The notes: generated by a model not told the origin, from the letters alone. A stretch of 64,000 bases of DNA from Ancylobacter mangrovi (GCF_024752355.1 NZ_JANTHZ010000002.1:1-64000); one strand, 5' to 3'; numbered from the stretch's first letter, positions 17,195 to 26,814 are shown. Program-made: numbers and translations.

Positions 17195-18289
17195 TCACTC
17201 GCCGACGTCGACGCCCTCATGGCCCAGCCGCCAATAGGCCGCGATCGCGCAACGGCTCTTCCTAATGCCCAACGCGCCCGTCGCATAGGCCCGCAGCGCC
17301 CGCGCCGCGCGCTGCTCGCATCCCGCCCAGACATGGCAGGCCTCGGGATCGACCGGGGGACGCCCGACCCGCCGCACCGCTTCCTCGAGCAGCGCCGTGG
17401 TGCCCGGCGCCGCGCCGTCGCGATGGAGCCATTCGACATCGAGCCGCGCCGGGGAAGGCAGCGGCTGGCGCTCTACCTCCCCCGCCACCTCGATCCGCAC
17501 CACCGCCTGCGCTTCGGCCGGCAGGGCGGCGACCATGCGGGCGATGGCGGGAAGCGCGGTCTCGTCGCCGGCGATGAGATGCCAGGAGGAAGGCGGCAGG
17601 CCGGCCCCGCCCGGGCCAAGCAGACCCACGAGGTCGCCGGGCCGCACGCCGCGCGCCCAGTCCGCACCGGGCGTGGAAGTGCCTTCATGCAGCACCACGT
17701 CGATGGCGACCTCGGCGCGCGCCTGATCCACCTCGCGTACCGTATAGACGCGCGCCACCAGCGCATCCTCGCCGGACGGCCACACCGTGCGCCCGTCCGG
17801 CGCCGCATGGGGCCAGACCGGCGCCCGGCCGGGACGGGGCATCAGCACCCGCACATGCAGCCCCGGCCCCGCGAAATGCGCGGCGTCGCCGGCGAGCACC
17901 ACCCGGCGCATCAGCGGCGTCACCTGGAAGGCGCGCGCGACCCGCATCTCGCGGAAATAGGGCAGCGCCGTGCTGCCGGCCCCGTGCCCCTCCCAGACGA
18001 AGGAGGGCGCATCCTCGCCGGCGACGGCGTGGATGCGCTCGGCGACGAACATGCGCAGCACCGACAGCGTGTCCTCGCCCGGGCTGACACCGCGCACGAG
18101 CAGCGCGCCAGAAGCGTCGACGCTCAGCTCGACCCGACCGAACCAGCCCTCGACCGTGGCGCGATCGGCGCTGCGCTCGAGCCGCATCCGCTCGTCGAGG
18201 CCGGCACACAGCCGCTCCAGCAGCCGGCCGGAGGAGGCATGGACGATCCGCGTCCGGGCGGTGAAGGGGTGGACGGTGCGTGCGTTCAT
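17195..18289 (-). CDS. Siderophore-interacting protein (flavin ferric-siderophore reductase)
   Basis: 364 residues. An amino-terminal DUF2218-like portion (about 1-100) precedes a SIP/ViuB-type ferredoxin-reductase module: FAD-binding RVYTVREVD, VVLHEG...GADWARGVRPGD, NAD-domain SSWHLIAGDETALPAI and the carboxy-terminal YWRLGHEG typical of the family. It would reduce ferric siderophore in the cytosol to release iron. It lies 4 bases after the permease gene, so it belongs to the uptake operon. Confidence 0.9.
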   Translation of the reverse strand: MNARTVHPFTARTRIVHASSGRLLERLCAGLDERMRLERSADRATVEGWFGRVELSVDASGALLVRGVSPGEDTLSVLRMFVAERIHAVAGEDAPSFVWEGHGAGSTALPYFREMRVARAFQVTPLMRRVVLAGDAAHFAGPGLHVRVLMPRPGRAPVWPHAAPDGRTVWPSGEDALVARVYTVREVDQARAEVAIDVVLHEGTSTPGADWARGVRPGDLVGLLGPGGAGLPPSSWHLIAGDETALPAIARMVAALPAEAQAVVRIEVAGEVERQPLPSPARLDVEWLHRDGAAPGTTALLEEAVRRVGRPPVDPEACHVWAGCEQRAARALRAYATGALGIRKSRCAIAAYWRLGHEGVDVGE

Positions 18290-18293
18290 GGGT

Positions 18294-20288
18294 TCACCCG
18301 TTTTCGCCGCCGCCGCGCTGCAGCAGCCAGATCAGGTAGGGACCGCCGATCAGCGCCGCCATGAGCCCAGTGGGAAGCTGGTAGGGAAAGGCGAGCGAGC
18401 GCGCCAGCCAGTCCGCCACCAGCAGCACCGCCGCGCCGATCAGCGCCGAGGCGAGGACGAAGGCGCGGCCGGGCGCGAAGCCGGCCAGCCGCGCCACATG
18501 CGGGCCGATGAGGCCGACGAGGCTCAGCGGCCCGACGAAGAAGGCGGAGAGCGCCGTCATCAGCGCCGCCAGCAGCGACAGGGCGAGCCGCCCCACGGTG
18601 ACCGGCATGCCGAGCGAGGTGCCGACCGCCGCGCCGAGCGGCAATATGTCGAGCCAGCGCACCAGCAGCGGCACCGGGGCCAGCAGCACCAGCGCCGCGA
18701 CCGCCATCAGCCGGGCCTCGTCCACGCCCACCTTGTCGGTCGAGCCCGACATCCAGGCGAGCAGGCGGAAGCTGCCCGGCCCGCCGGTCGCGAACACCGC
18801 CGAGAGGATGGCGAGCCCCATGCAGCCCAGCGCGATGCCCGCGAGCAGCAGCCGCTCCGGGCCGAAACCGGTCAGGGCGGCGACGACCAGCACGATGACG
18901 AGGGCACCGAGCGCGCCTGCCGCGCTGGCACCGACCAGCAGCGCCGTCCCTGCCCCCGGATCGAGCGTCAGCGCCGCCGCCAGCCCGACACCGGCGCCGG
19001 CCCCGACGCCCAGCACTTCCGGCCCCGCCAGCGGGTTGCCGGTGAGGCGCTGCATGATCGCGCCCGCCGCGCCGAGCAGCCCGCCCGCCGCAACCGCGGC
19101 GACGATGCGCGGCAGGCGGAACACGGCGAGCTCGGCCAGCACCGGGCCGCTGGCGAGCGCCCAGCCGTCGAGGTCGCGCCCCATCACGAGCGCCGCGACG
19201 CCGGCCACCCCTGTGGCCGCGAGCAGGACGAGCAGCGCCCGTCCGGGCCGCCGCAGCCTTCGCCGCGTACCCGCCGCCGCCTGCATCGGCGGGGCGTGAT
19301 GCGGCAGGCGCGGCAGCAGCCACAGCAGCAGCGGCCCGCCGATCAGCCCGACCGCCGCGCCGGTCGGAATAACGTCGCCATCGCCGGCCGAGGCAAGCTG
19401 GACGGCACCGTCGGCGATCCACAGCAGCAGCGCCCCGATCAGCGGCGCCGCAAGCAGGACCTCGCCCGGCCGTCGCGCGCCGCTCACGCGGGCGAAGGCG
19501 GGCGCGGCGAGGCCGACGAAGCCGATCACCCCGACCTGCGACACCACGCTCGCCGCCAGCCACACCGCCACCGCGATGACGAGGCAGCGCATGCCCCCGA
19601 CCGCGACGCCGAGGCTGCGCGCGCCGGCATCGTTCAGCGCCAGCACGTTCAGCGGGCGCAGCAGCAGCACCGCCGCGAGAACGCCGAGCGCGAGCCGGGT
19701 GCCGATGACCAGCGCCGGCTGCCAGTTCTGCTGGTGCAGCGAGCCCGCGCCCCAGATGAAGAGCGAGAACACGTAGTCCCCGCGCGCCAGGATCAGCGCG
19801 GCGGAGGCCGCGCCCGCCATGAGCGAGAGCGTCATGCCGGCGACCACCACCGTCACCGGCTCGAAGTCGCGCCGCCAGCTCAGCGCCATCACCAGCCCGA
19901 CCGCCGCGACGCCACCGGCGAAGGCGGTGCCCTCGCGTGAGAAGGCGACGAGCGCCGGCGCGAAGGCGAGCGCCAGCACCAGCGCGAGCTGGGCGCCCGC
20001 CGCGATGCCGAGCGTCGAGGGGTCGGCGATCGGGTTGCGCAGCACGCGCTGCAGCAGCGCGCCCGACAGGCCGAGCGCCGCGCCCGCCAGCAGCGCCGTC
20101 GCCGCCCGCGGCACCAGGCTGTGCCACAGCAGCACGTCCCCGAGGCGCCGCACGGTCGCCGGATCGCCCGCGAGCTCCGGGCGACGGACAAGGACCAGCG
20201 CGAACAGCACAAGGCCGAGAAGGAACAGGGCGCCCCAGGCCATGCCCCGACGGACGGCAAAGGGGCGGACAAGCGCCAGATCAGCCAA
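18294..20288 (-). CDS. fhuB: Fe3+-hydroxamate ABC transporter permease, double-length FhuB type
   Basis: 664 residues if the TTG at 20286-20288 is used; that TTG follows GGAGG by 5 bases and overlaps the binding-protein stop. The ATG at 20241-20243 (649 residues) is the alternative. Two FecCD-type permease halves lie in tandem, each with the recurring ALSGALLQ/GAAGAIMQ and RNPLADP-like segments (RNPIADPSTLG in half one, GNPLAGPEVLG in half two). E. coli FhuB is about 660 residues with the same layout, so the fusion is normal for this family. It forms the inner-membrane pore with the ATPase at 21201 and binding protein at 20281. Confidence 0.9.
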   Translation of the reverse strand: MADLALVRPFAVRRGMAWGALFLLGLVLFALVLVRRPELAGDPATVRRLGDVLLWHSLVPRAATALLAGAALGLSGALLQRVLRNPIADPSTLGIAAGAQLALVLALAFAPALVAFSREGTAFAGGVAAVGLVMALSWRRDFEPVTVVVAGMTLSLMAGAASAALILARGDYVFSLFIWGAGSLHQQNWQPALVIGTRLALGVLAAVLLLRPLNVLALNDAGARSLGVAVGGMRCLVIAVAVWLAASVVSQVGVIGFVGLAAPAFARVSGARRPGEVLLAAPLIGALLLWIADGAVQLASAGDGDVIPTGAAVGLIGGPLLLWLLPRLPHHAPPMQAAAGTRRRLRRPGRALLVLLAATGVAGVAALVMGRDLDGWALASGPVLAELAVFRLPRIVAAVAAGGLLGAAGAIMQRLTGNPLAGPEVLGVGAGAGVGLAAALTLDPGAGTALLVGASAAGALGALVIVLVVAALTGFGPERLLLAGIALGCMGLAILSAVFATGGPGSFRLLAWMSGSTDKVGVDEARLMAVAALVLLAPVPLLVRWLDILPLGAAVGTSLGMPVTVGRLALSLLAALMTALSAFFVGPLSLVGLIGPHVARLAGFAPGRAFVLASALIGAAVLLVADWLARSLAFPYQLPTGLMAALIGGPYLIWLLQRGGGENG

Positions 20289-21198
20289 AGACGCCTCCCG
20301 CGCCGATCCGCCCGCGCTCCAGCGCCCCGGCCAGCAGCCGCGCGAAGCGGCGTGCGGTCGGCAGCCCGCCGAACGGGTCGACGCTGTCCAGCACGGCGAC
20401 GCGCCCCTCGCGCACATTCGGCAGCGCGTTCCACAGCGCGCTTTCCGGCAGGATGCGGCGCGCATCGGGCGGCACCGGCCGCAGGATGACGACGAACGCC
20501 TCGGGAAAGCGCGCCAGCGCCTCGAGCCCGATCGGCGCCGAGGCGGAATAGGAGGTCCTGGCCTGCCAGGCATTGGCGAAGCCGAGGCGCGCCAGCACCT
20601 CGCCGAACATGCTGTCGCGGCCGAACACGCGGAAATGGCGCGCGTCGCCGAGATTGATGACCAGCAGCGGCCGACCGGCCCGCTGCGCCAGCCGGTCCTT
20701 CAGCGCGCCGAGCTCGGCGTCGACCCCGGCGATCAGGGCCCGCGCGGCCGTCTCCTCGCCCGTCGCCGCACCGAGGCGCAGCGCCGCCTCGCAGGCGGCG
20801 GCGAAGGGCCGCCCGCCGGAACGATAGACCGAGATCGTCTCGACCGGGGCGATCAGGGAGAGCTTGGGCTCGGCCTCGGCATAGTAGAGCGAGTTGAAGA
20901 TCAGCTCGGGCCGGGCCAGCCTCAGCGCCTCGAAATTCGGCGCGCCGCGCAGGCCGAGGTCGATCACCGAGGCCGGCACGGGCGGCTCGACCGCCACCTC
21001 GCGGAACAGCACCAGCTCGGCTGCCGCCACCGGCACCACGCCGATGGCGAGCAGCGTCTCCAGCAGCGCCCAGTCGAGCGTCGCCACGCGCGGGGCGCGG
21101 GTGTCCGCGCGGGCGGGCACGCTCACGATGCCCGCCGCGAGCGTTGCCAGCAGGGTGCGCCGGGTCAGCACCGTCGACCGCGGGAGTTCCGCCCGCAT
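20281..21198 (-). CDS. Iron-siderophore ABC transporter substrate-binding protein (FhuD type)
   Basis: 305-residue periplasmic protein with a twin-arginine-like leader (LTRRTLLATLAAGIVSVPARA) and the TroA/helical-backbone binding fold: PRVATLDWALLETLLAIG at the mature start, LRGAPNFEALRLARPELI and NLGDARHFRVFG. It carries ferric siderophore from the TonB receptor to the permease. ATG at 21196-21198, 2 bases after the ATPase stop. Confidence 0.88.
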   Translation of the reverse strand: MRAELPRSTVLTRRTLLATLAAGIVSVPARADTRAPRVATLDWALLETLLAIGVVPVAAAELVLFREVAVEPPVPASVIDLGLRGAPNFEALRLARPELIFNSLYYAEAEPKLSLIAPVETISVYRSGGRPFAAACEAALRLGAATGEETAARALIAGVDAELGALKDRLAQRAGRPLLVINLGDARHFRVFGRDSMFGEVLARLGFANAWQARTSYSASAPIGLEALARFPEAFVVILRPVPPDARRILPESALWNALPNVREGRVAVLDSVDPFGGLPTARRFARLLAGALERGRIGAGGVFG

Positions 21199-21200
21199 CG

Positions 21201-22094
21201 TCACAGCACGTAGCTCAGCGGCTTGCCGCTCACCGGGTGCGCGATCACGCCCATCGGCAGGCCGTAGATCGCGGCGAGCCGCTCGGGCTGCATCATCTCC
21301 TGCGCCGGGCCGTGGGCGACGAGGCGCCCGCCGCGCAGCGCGATCAGTTCGTCGCAGGTGCGCGCCGCGAGATTGATGTCGTGCAGGATCACGATCACCG
21401 ACATGCGCTCGCCCTCGTGCCCCGCGCACAATTCGCGGATGATGGTGAGCACCTCCATCTGGTGGGCGATGTCGAGCGCCGAGGTCGGCTCGTCGAGCAG
21501 CAGGCAGCCCGCGCCCTGCGCCAGCATCAGCGCCAGCCAGGCCCGCTGCCGTTCGCCGCCGGACAGGCTGTCGACGGCGCGGTCCTCGAAATGGGCGAGG
21601 CCGGTGCGGCGGATGGCGGATTCGACCATGCGCCGGTCCTCGGCGCCGAAGCGGCCGAGCGCGCCGTGCCAGGGATAGCGGCCGAGCGCCACCAGCTCGC
21701 GCACGCTCATCCCGTCCGAGGGTGGCATGAACTGGGGCATATAGGCGACACGGCGGGCGAAGGCGCGCCCGCGCCACTCCTTGAGCGACTGCCCCTCGAA
21801 GCGGACCTCGCCGGTGCCGGGCGCGAGCTGGCGGGCGAGGATCTTCAGCAGCGTGCTCTTGCCCGAGCCGTTCGGGCCGATGAGGCCGTAGACCCGCCCC
21901 GCCGACAGCTCGAGCGAGAGCGGCGCCAGAATCTCGCGGCCGGCGACGTGGAATCCCACCTGCTGCATCGACCAGAGCGGCGCCTTTGCCGAGGCCGCCG
22001 AAGCGTCGGGATTCAAGGCGCCGGAAGCGGGGAAGGTCTCCCTCCCCGCTTCCATGTCCGGCCGGCCGGCGATGTGTCGGGCGTGGTCTACCAT
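21201..22094 (-). CDS. Iron-siderophore ABC transporter ATP-binding protein (FhuC type)
   Basis: 297-residue ATPase: Walker A GPNGSGKST, signature LSGGERQR, Walker [13 protein letters not shown], and switch histidine in VIVILHDINLAA. The ATG at 22092-22094 overlaps the end of the receptor gene by 7 bases; the first 35 or so residues are outside the usual domain and a later start is possible. Drives the FhuB-type permease. Confidence 0.88.
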   Translation of the reverse strand: MVDHARHIAGRPDMEAGRETFPASGALNPDASAASAKAPLWSMQQVGFHVAGREILAPLSLELSAGRVYGLIGPNGSGKSTLLKILARQLAPGTGEVRFEGQSLKEWRGRAFARRVAYMPQFMPPSDGMSVRELVALGRYPWHGALGRFGAEDRRMVESAIRRTGLAHFEDRAVDSLSGGERQRAWLALMLAQGAGCLLLDEPTSALDIAHQMEVLTIIRELCAGHEGERMSVIVILHDINLAARTCDELIALRGGRLVAHGPAQEMMQPERLAAIYGLPMGVIAHPVSGKPLSYVL

Positions 22095-24238
22095 CGGTAG
22101 GAGAGCGTCCCGATGATGGTGCGGCCGTCGCCATAGTAGCAGCCGAAATAGCCGCAGCCCGACACATAGGTCTCGTCGGTCAGGTTGTTGACGTTGAGCT
22201 GCGCCTTGAACGGGCCCTTCTCGTAATGGATCGCCGCGTCCAGCAGGGTGTTGGAGCCAAGCAGGATGCTGTTGTCGTCCAGCGCGTAGCGCTCGCCCAC
22301 ATAGCGCACGCCGCCGCCGATGCCGAAGCCGGCGAACTGGCCGGTCTTGACCGTGTAGTCGAGCCAGACATTGGCCATGTTCTCGGGCACGTTGGCCGGC
22401 CGGTTGCCGGCGTTCTCGCCCTGGGTGATCTCCGCGTTCATGTAGGTGTAGTTGGCGATCAGGTTCAGCCCGTCGGCGAGGCCCGCCACCGCCGTCAGCT
22501 CGATGCCCTTGACGTTGATCTCGCCGATCTGGGTGTCGTAGCTGACCCCGTCGATGAGCTGCGAGGACAGCACGTTGGACTGGGTGAGGTCATAGGCGGC
22601 GGCGGTGAAGAAGCCGTTCCACCCGGCCGGCTGGTACTTCACGCCGAGCTCGTACTGCTCGCCCTCGGAGGGCTGGAACGGCGCGCCGCCGAGCACCGTC
22701 GGCATGTTGCCGATCACCGGCTCGAACGAGGTCGAGTAGCTGAAATAGGGGGCGAGCCCGTTGTCGAACAGGTAGGTGAGGCCGACGCGCCCGGTGAGGG
22801 CGCTGTCGTCCTGGTCCTGCTCGGTGGTGCCGTAATTGGTTACCTGGGTCGAATCGGTGCTGACCCAATCCTGCCGCAGGCCGACCGTGAGCAGCCACTT
22901 CTCGAAGCGGATCTGGTCCTGCGCGTAGATGCCGGTCTGGCTGATCGTGCCGTCGGTGTGCGAGGTGTACCACGGCGTCGAATCGATCGGCTGGTTGTAC
23001 ACCGGGTACAGCACGTTGATGGACGGCGCGTTGCCGAAGGCGGTGGTGTTGTTCTCGTCGTAATGGCGGTAGTCGATGCCGAGCAGCAGCGTGTGGCCGA
23101 AGGCGCCGGTCTGGAAGTCGCCCTCGAGCTGGGTGTCGACGTTAAAGGTCTGCTGGCTCTCGTCATTGTCCGAGGTGCCGCGCTGAGCGACCAGCGGGTC
23201 GCTCGTGCTCAGCGCGCTGTAGTAGAGGCTGTTGTAGTCCCAGTCGAGCACGGCGTAGCGCGCGTTCTGGCGGAACTCCCAGGTGTCGTTGAAGCGATGC
23301 TTGAACTCGTAGCCGACGCTGCCGAAGGTCCGGTTCGAATCGTCGTAGTCCGGGTCGCCGAGGAACAGGCTGCGCGGCAGCCGCAGGCCGCCATCCGCGT
23401 CCACCGTGTACTCGACCGGCAGGCCCACCGGCGTGCCGGACTGGTCGTACTGGATGTTGGCGAGCACGGTCAGCGAAGTGTCCTTGGACGGCTGCCACGT
23501 CACCGCCGGTGCGAAGAACAGGCGGTCGTCGTCCACATAGTCGGTCTGGGTGCCGCCATCGCGCGCGACGCCGGTGAGGCGGTAGGCGAAGTCGGAATCG
23601 GGCGCCAGCGCGCCTCCGACGTCGAAGCGGGCGGTATAGCGGTCGAAGCTGCCCGCCTCCGCCTGCGCCTCGGCGAAGTTCTCGAAGGTCGGCCGCTTGG
23701 AGATCATATCGACCAGGCCGCCGGGATTGCCCTGCCCGTAGAGCACGGAGGCCGGGCCGCGCAGCACGTCGACGCGCTGCAACCCGTAGGGCTCGATGGC
23801 CGGCGCGCCGGCCTCGCGCATCAGCTTCAGCCCGTTGAGATACATGCTGTTCTCGGCGGAGAAGCCGCGGATGATCGGCGCGTCGAAGCGCGGGTCGGTG
23901 CCGTAGGGCTGGGAGACGACGCCGGCCGAATAGTCGAGCGCCTGGCCGACGCTCTGCACCGCGCGCGCATCCATCTGATCGCGGGTGATCACCGAGATCG
24001 ACTGCGGAACCTCGATCAGCGGAGTGCTGGTCTTGGAGCCGGCGGTGGAGCGGCGGGCGACATAGCCGTCGACGTCGTCCTCCGGCGTTCCCGTACCCTG
24101 GACGTCGATCTGTTCGAGCTCGATCGCGGCAGACGCGTCCTGCGCCCTCGCCGTTCCAGGCCATTGGAGGGCCGCCACGCCGCCCAGCAGCAGTGACGCC
24201 ATCGCCGCGCCGCACCGTCCACGCATCCCGATCCCCAT
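22088..24238 (-). CDS. TonB-dependent siderophore receptor
   Basis: 716-residue outer-membrane gated porin. A signal peptide ends near GTARAQ; the plug domain shows PQSISVITRDQM and LRGPASVLYGQGNPGG; the barrel ends in the aromatic carboxy terminus ...GTLSYRW needed for outer-membrane insertion. A TonB-box-like stretch (ELEQIDVQG) follows the signal. No amino-terminal signalling domain, which fits control by the divergent AraC regulator rather than an anti-sigma factor. FhuA/FoxA-like hydroxamate receptors are the nearest recognisable group. Confidence 0.92.
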   Translation of the reverse strand: MGIGMRGRCGAAMASLLLGGVAALQWPGTARAQDASAAIELEQIDVQGTGTPEDDVDGYVARRSTAGSKTSTPLIEVPQSISVITRDQMDARAVQSVGQALDYSAGVVSQPYGTDPRFDAPIIRGFSAENSMYLNGLKLMREAGAPAIEPYGLQRVDVLRGPASVLYGQGNPGGLVDMISKRPTFENFAEAQAEAGSFDRYTARFDVGGALAPDSDFAYRLTGVARDGGTQTDYVDDDRLFFAPAVTWQPSKDTSLTVLANIQYDQSGTPVGLPVEYTVDADGGLRLPRSLFLGDPDYDDSNRTFGSVGYEFKHRFNDTWEFRQNARYAVLDWDYNSLYYSALSTSDPLVAQRGTSDNDESQQTFNVDTQLEGDFQTGAFGHTLLLGIDYRHYDENNTTAFGNAPSINVLYPVYNQPIDSTPWYTSHTDGTISQTGIYAQDQIRFEKWLLTVGLRQDWVSTDSTQVTNYGTTEQDQDDSALTGRVGLTYLFDNGLAPYFSYSTSFEPVIGNMPTVLGGAPFQPSEGEQYELGVKYQPAGWNGFFTAAAYDLTQSNVLSSQLIDGVSYDTQIGEINVKGIELTAVAGLADGLNLIANYTYMNAEITQGENAGNRPANVPENMANVWLDYTVKTGQFAGFGIGGGVRYVGERYALDDNSILLGSNTLLDAAIHYEKGPFKAQLNVNNLTDETYVSGCGYFGCYYGDGRTIIGTLSYRW

Positions 24239-24473
24239 CCCGTCAATAGCAGTTAAGATGAATTACAAAGTTTAAACCGCAGGCTGGCGCGGCTTCGCCG
24301 CTTCATAGCAATGGAAATCATTACGCTCTTGTCCGATCCTCTTGCGTTTTGACCATTCATGCTCTGTATTGGCTATGAGACGATAGATCTAGGCACAACA
24401 ATGGCGCCGGGCGCTACTTATAGTAATTCAAATCTATCGTTGCCCGTTGCCTATCTTTCCGGACACCGAGACG
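24239..24473. promoter_or_regulatory. Divergent promoter region of the siderophore locus
   Basis: AT-rich spacer between receptor and AraC genes. GCGGC-TTC-GCCGC at 24289-24301 is a perfect 5-base-stem hairpin that would lie in the receptor 5' leader. I looked for a Fur/RirA-type operator and did not find a convincing one. Confidence 0.45.
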
Positions 24474-25367
24474 ATGACCTTCCAGCCTCGCATGACCTCC
24501 ACCGTCGAAGGCATCACCCTTCTCGAGGACCTGCGCTGGCGGCGCTGGAACGGGGTCATCGCCGATGTGTGGAACGTGGAATGCGCGGCGGGGGCGAGCG
24601 GCCACTACGTCTCGCGCGACGCGCGGCTGTTCGTCGTGCTGGAGCGCGAGGGCTCGCCCTCCGACGTCCAGCTATCGGCCGACGGCACGACGCGGATGGT
24701 CCGGCGCACGCCGCACCGCATGAGCTTCGTGCCGGCCGACATGCCGCTGTGGTCGCGGGTCGAGGAGCCGGTGCGCGTACGCCATCTCGACCTTCATTTT
24801 CATGCGCCGACGCTGAGCGAGCGGCTCGGCGAGGACCTCGACCCGGCCCGCCTCTCGGCCCCGCGCCTCGACTTCCTCGACGAGCGCATCTTCGCCCTGT
24901 CGCGCATGATCGCGCATGAATGCATGGAGCCGGACCGCCATCACGACCTCTATGGCGACGGGCTGACGCTGGCGCTGTTCATCGACCTGCTGGAGCTCGG
25001 CCGCCGGCCGACCGCCGGCGAGGCGGCGCGGCGCGCCCTGCTCTCCGCAAGGCAGCTGCGGCGCGTCACCGATTTCATCGAGGCCAATTGTGCGCGGAAC
25101 ATACGGCTGCAGGAGCTGGCCGATCTCACGGGCCTGTCGCAGTCCTATTTCAGCCATGCCTTCAAGGCGGCGACGGGAGTGCCGCCCTATCAGTGGCATA
25201 TGAAGGCGCGGCTGCGGAAGGTGCAGGCGTTGCTTGCCGACCACGACCTGCCGCTGACCGAGATCGCCGCCTCGACCGGGTTCGCCGACCAGGCGCATCT
25301 CACCCGCGCCTTCCGCCGCCTCACCGGCTCGACGCCGGCGGCCTGGCGGCGCGCTTATCGAAAGTGA
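24474..25367 (+). CDS. AraC family transcriptional regulator
   Basis: 297 residues. The amino-terminal half is an effector-binding domain; the carboxy half has the two AraC helix-turn-helix units (LQELADLTGLSQSYFSHAFK and LTEIAASTGFADQAHLTRAF). I chose the ATG at 24474; an in-frame TTG at 24447 would add nine residues. Divergent from the TonB receptor, so it probably activates the uptake operon when ferric siderophore is present, as known for other AraC-type siderophore regulators. Confidence 0.9.
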   Translation: MTFQPRMTSTVEGITLLEDLRWRRWNGVIADVWNVECAAGASGHYVSRDARLFVVLEREGSPSDVQLSADGTTRMVRRTPHRMSFVPADMPLWSRVEEPVRVRHLDLHFHAPTLSERLGEDLDPARLSAPRLDFLDERIFALSRMIAHECMEPDRHHDLYGDGLTLALFIDLLELGRRPTAGEAARRALLSARQLRRVTDFIEANCARNIRLQELADLTGLSQSYFSHAFKAATGVPPYQWHMKARLRKVQALLADHDLPLTEIAASTGFADQAHLTRAFRRLTGSTPAAWRRAYRK

Positions 25368-25618
25368 GTCGGTTTAAGCGCTTCGGTGCTCGCAATAACG
25401 TCGACGAAATCCTGCGACCGGGAGAAAATCGTTGCTGTCATGCATGTAATCGACCTGGATATTTGCTCATATGCGCTGCTTTGCGACGGATAACGATTTG
25501 CCTTGGTAGGGCGCGATGTTGGATCCAGAATTTATCGGCAGCAATCTGAACGCTTCGCCGACGTACCATGTCTCCCGCCAGATGTAAGCCAGTCCAGCAT
25601 CAGGGGCAGGCTCAATCA
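25368..25618. other. Intergenic stretch before the IS remnant
   Basis: About 250 bases with lower G+C than the flanks and no recognisable gene. GCGCTTA (25351-25357) and TAAGCGC (25375-25381) form an inverted repeat around the AraC stop codon. The left inverted repeat expected for the IS3 element was not found here. Confidence 0.5.
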
Positions 25619-25957
25619 ATGATCGAAGGGCGGAACTTATCCGTGGCAGGAAGTCAGGGGAGGACGTCACATCACGTCGCATCGCTGATCGAGTTCAAGC
25701 TTGAGGCGGTGAAGCTGGTGAAGAATCGAGGCGTTGCGGTGGCGTAAGCAGCCCGCGACCTCGACGTCCACGAGAATGTGCTGCGCAAATGGGTGCGCGA
25801 GCTATCGACGGATCCGCAGCATGCGTTTCCCGGCCATGGTCAGCTGAAGCCGGAGCAGCAGGAGATTGACCGGCTGCGCAAGGAAGTGGCGAAGCTGAAA
25901 GCGGAGCGCGACATCCTAAAAAAGACCGCAGCCTACTTCGCGAGGGAAGCGATATGA
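25619..25957 (+). pseudogene. IS3-family transposase OrfA, interrupted by a stop codon
   Basis: The frame reads EFKLEAVKLVKNRGVAVA, then TAA at 25745-25747 where relatives have CAA (Gln), then continues AARDLDVHENVLRKWVREL through a leucine-zipper-like DRLRKEVAKLKAERDIL to a TGA at 25955. A single C-to-T change therefore explains the break. OrfA supplies the helix-turn-helix DNA-binding part. The residues before EFKLEAVK are unlike normal OrfA starts. The run of six A at 25918-25923 is the classic site for -1 frameshifting into OrfB. Confidence 0.8.
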
Positions 25958-26814
25958 GGTTCGCTTTCATCGCGAGGCACCGGAACATCTGGCCGGTGGC
26001 ATGGCTGTGCGACGCGCTGGATGTCTCCCGCTCGGGCTTCCACGCCTGGCTCAACCGCAGCCCCAGCGCTCGCTCGCGGCACGACGAGGTGCTGGTGACG
26101 GCGATCGATCGCAGCTTCAAGAGTAGCGACCGAACCTATGGTGCTCACCGCGTCTGGCATGACGTGCTGGCCGAGTGCCTGTCCTGCGGTTTGCATCGCG
26201 TCGAGCGGCTCATGCGTCAGAACGGGCTGCGTGCCCGGCCTCGGCGTCGTGGGCTGCCTAAAGACACGGGCAAGCGAGCGGTGGTGTCGGACAACATCCT
26301 CGACCGCGCTTTCGAAGCCTCGGCCCGGAACCAGAAGTGGATCGCGGACTTCACCTACATCTGGACCGCCGAAGGTTGGCTCTACGTTGCCGCCGTCGTC
26401 GACCTGTTCTCCAGGCGCGTCGTCGGCTGGGCGATGAAGGCCGAGATGACGGCACAGCTCGTCACCGACGCTCTCATCATGGCGATCTGGAGGAGAGGCA
26501 AGCCCGACAGCCTGTTGCACCACGGCGACCAGGGCAGTCAGTATACGAGCGAACAGTTCCAGCGCCTGATGGCCGATCACGGCATCACCTGCTCGATGAG
26601 CCGGTCAGGCAATGTCTGGGATAATGCCGCGATGGAGAGCTTCTTCTCGTCACTAAAAACCGAGCGGACAGCCCGCAAGGTCTACAGGACGAGGGATGAC
26701 GCCAGGGCCGATGTGTTCGATTACATCGAGCGCTTCTACAATCCCCGGCGACGGCACTCGACACTGGGCTATATGAGCCCCGTCGAGTTCGAGGAGAAAG
26801 CTATGTTAGCTTAA
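25954..26814 (+). CDS. IS3-family transposase OrfB (DDE integrase catalytic part)
   Basis: 286 residues, intact. Amino-terminal HTH_21-like region (YGAHRVWHDVL, VERLMRQNGLRARPRRR) and rve integrase core with the acidic triad in ADFTYIWT, HHGDQGSQYTS and DNAAMESFFSSLKTE. The ATG overlaps the OrfA-frame TGA (ATGA). In IS3 elements the active enzyme is an OrfAB fusion made by frameshifting; because OrfA is interrupted here, this copy probably cannot transpose on its own. Confidence 0.92.
   Translation: MRFAFIARHRNIWPVAWLCDALDVSRSGFHAWLNRSPSARSRHDEVLVTAIDRSFKSSDRTYGAHRVWHDVLAECLSCGLHRVERLMRQNGLRARPRRRGLPKDTGKRAVVSDNILDRAFEASARNQKWIADFTYIWTAEGWLYVAAVVDLFSRRVVGWAMKAEMTAQLVTDALIMAIWRRGKPDSLLHHGDQGSQYTSEQFQRLMADHGITCSMSRSGNVWDNAAMESFFSSLKTERTARKVYRTRDDARADVFDYIERFYNPRRRHSTLGYMSPVEFEEKAMLA

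Noticed and set aside
15328..19940. Very long plus-strand frames across the siderophore operon
   Set aside because: Shadow frames of the ABC, SIP and FhuB genes; composition is GC-skewed Arg/Ala/Gly/Gln with no family motifs.
23163..24215. Alternative minus-strand frame in the TonB receptor region
   Set aside because: Out-of-frame shadow of the receptor, whose plug and barrel motifs are continuous in 22088-24238.
24239..24473. Fur or RirA box in the siderophore promoter
   Set aside because: AT-rich stretches are present, but I could not match a credible consensus on either strand.
25351..25381. Inverted repeat GCGCTTA/TAAGCGC as terminator of the AraC gene
   Set aside because: The loop is 17 bases, the stem lies across the stop codon and there is no T tract, so evidence for a terminator is weak.
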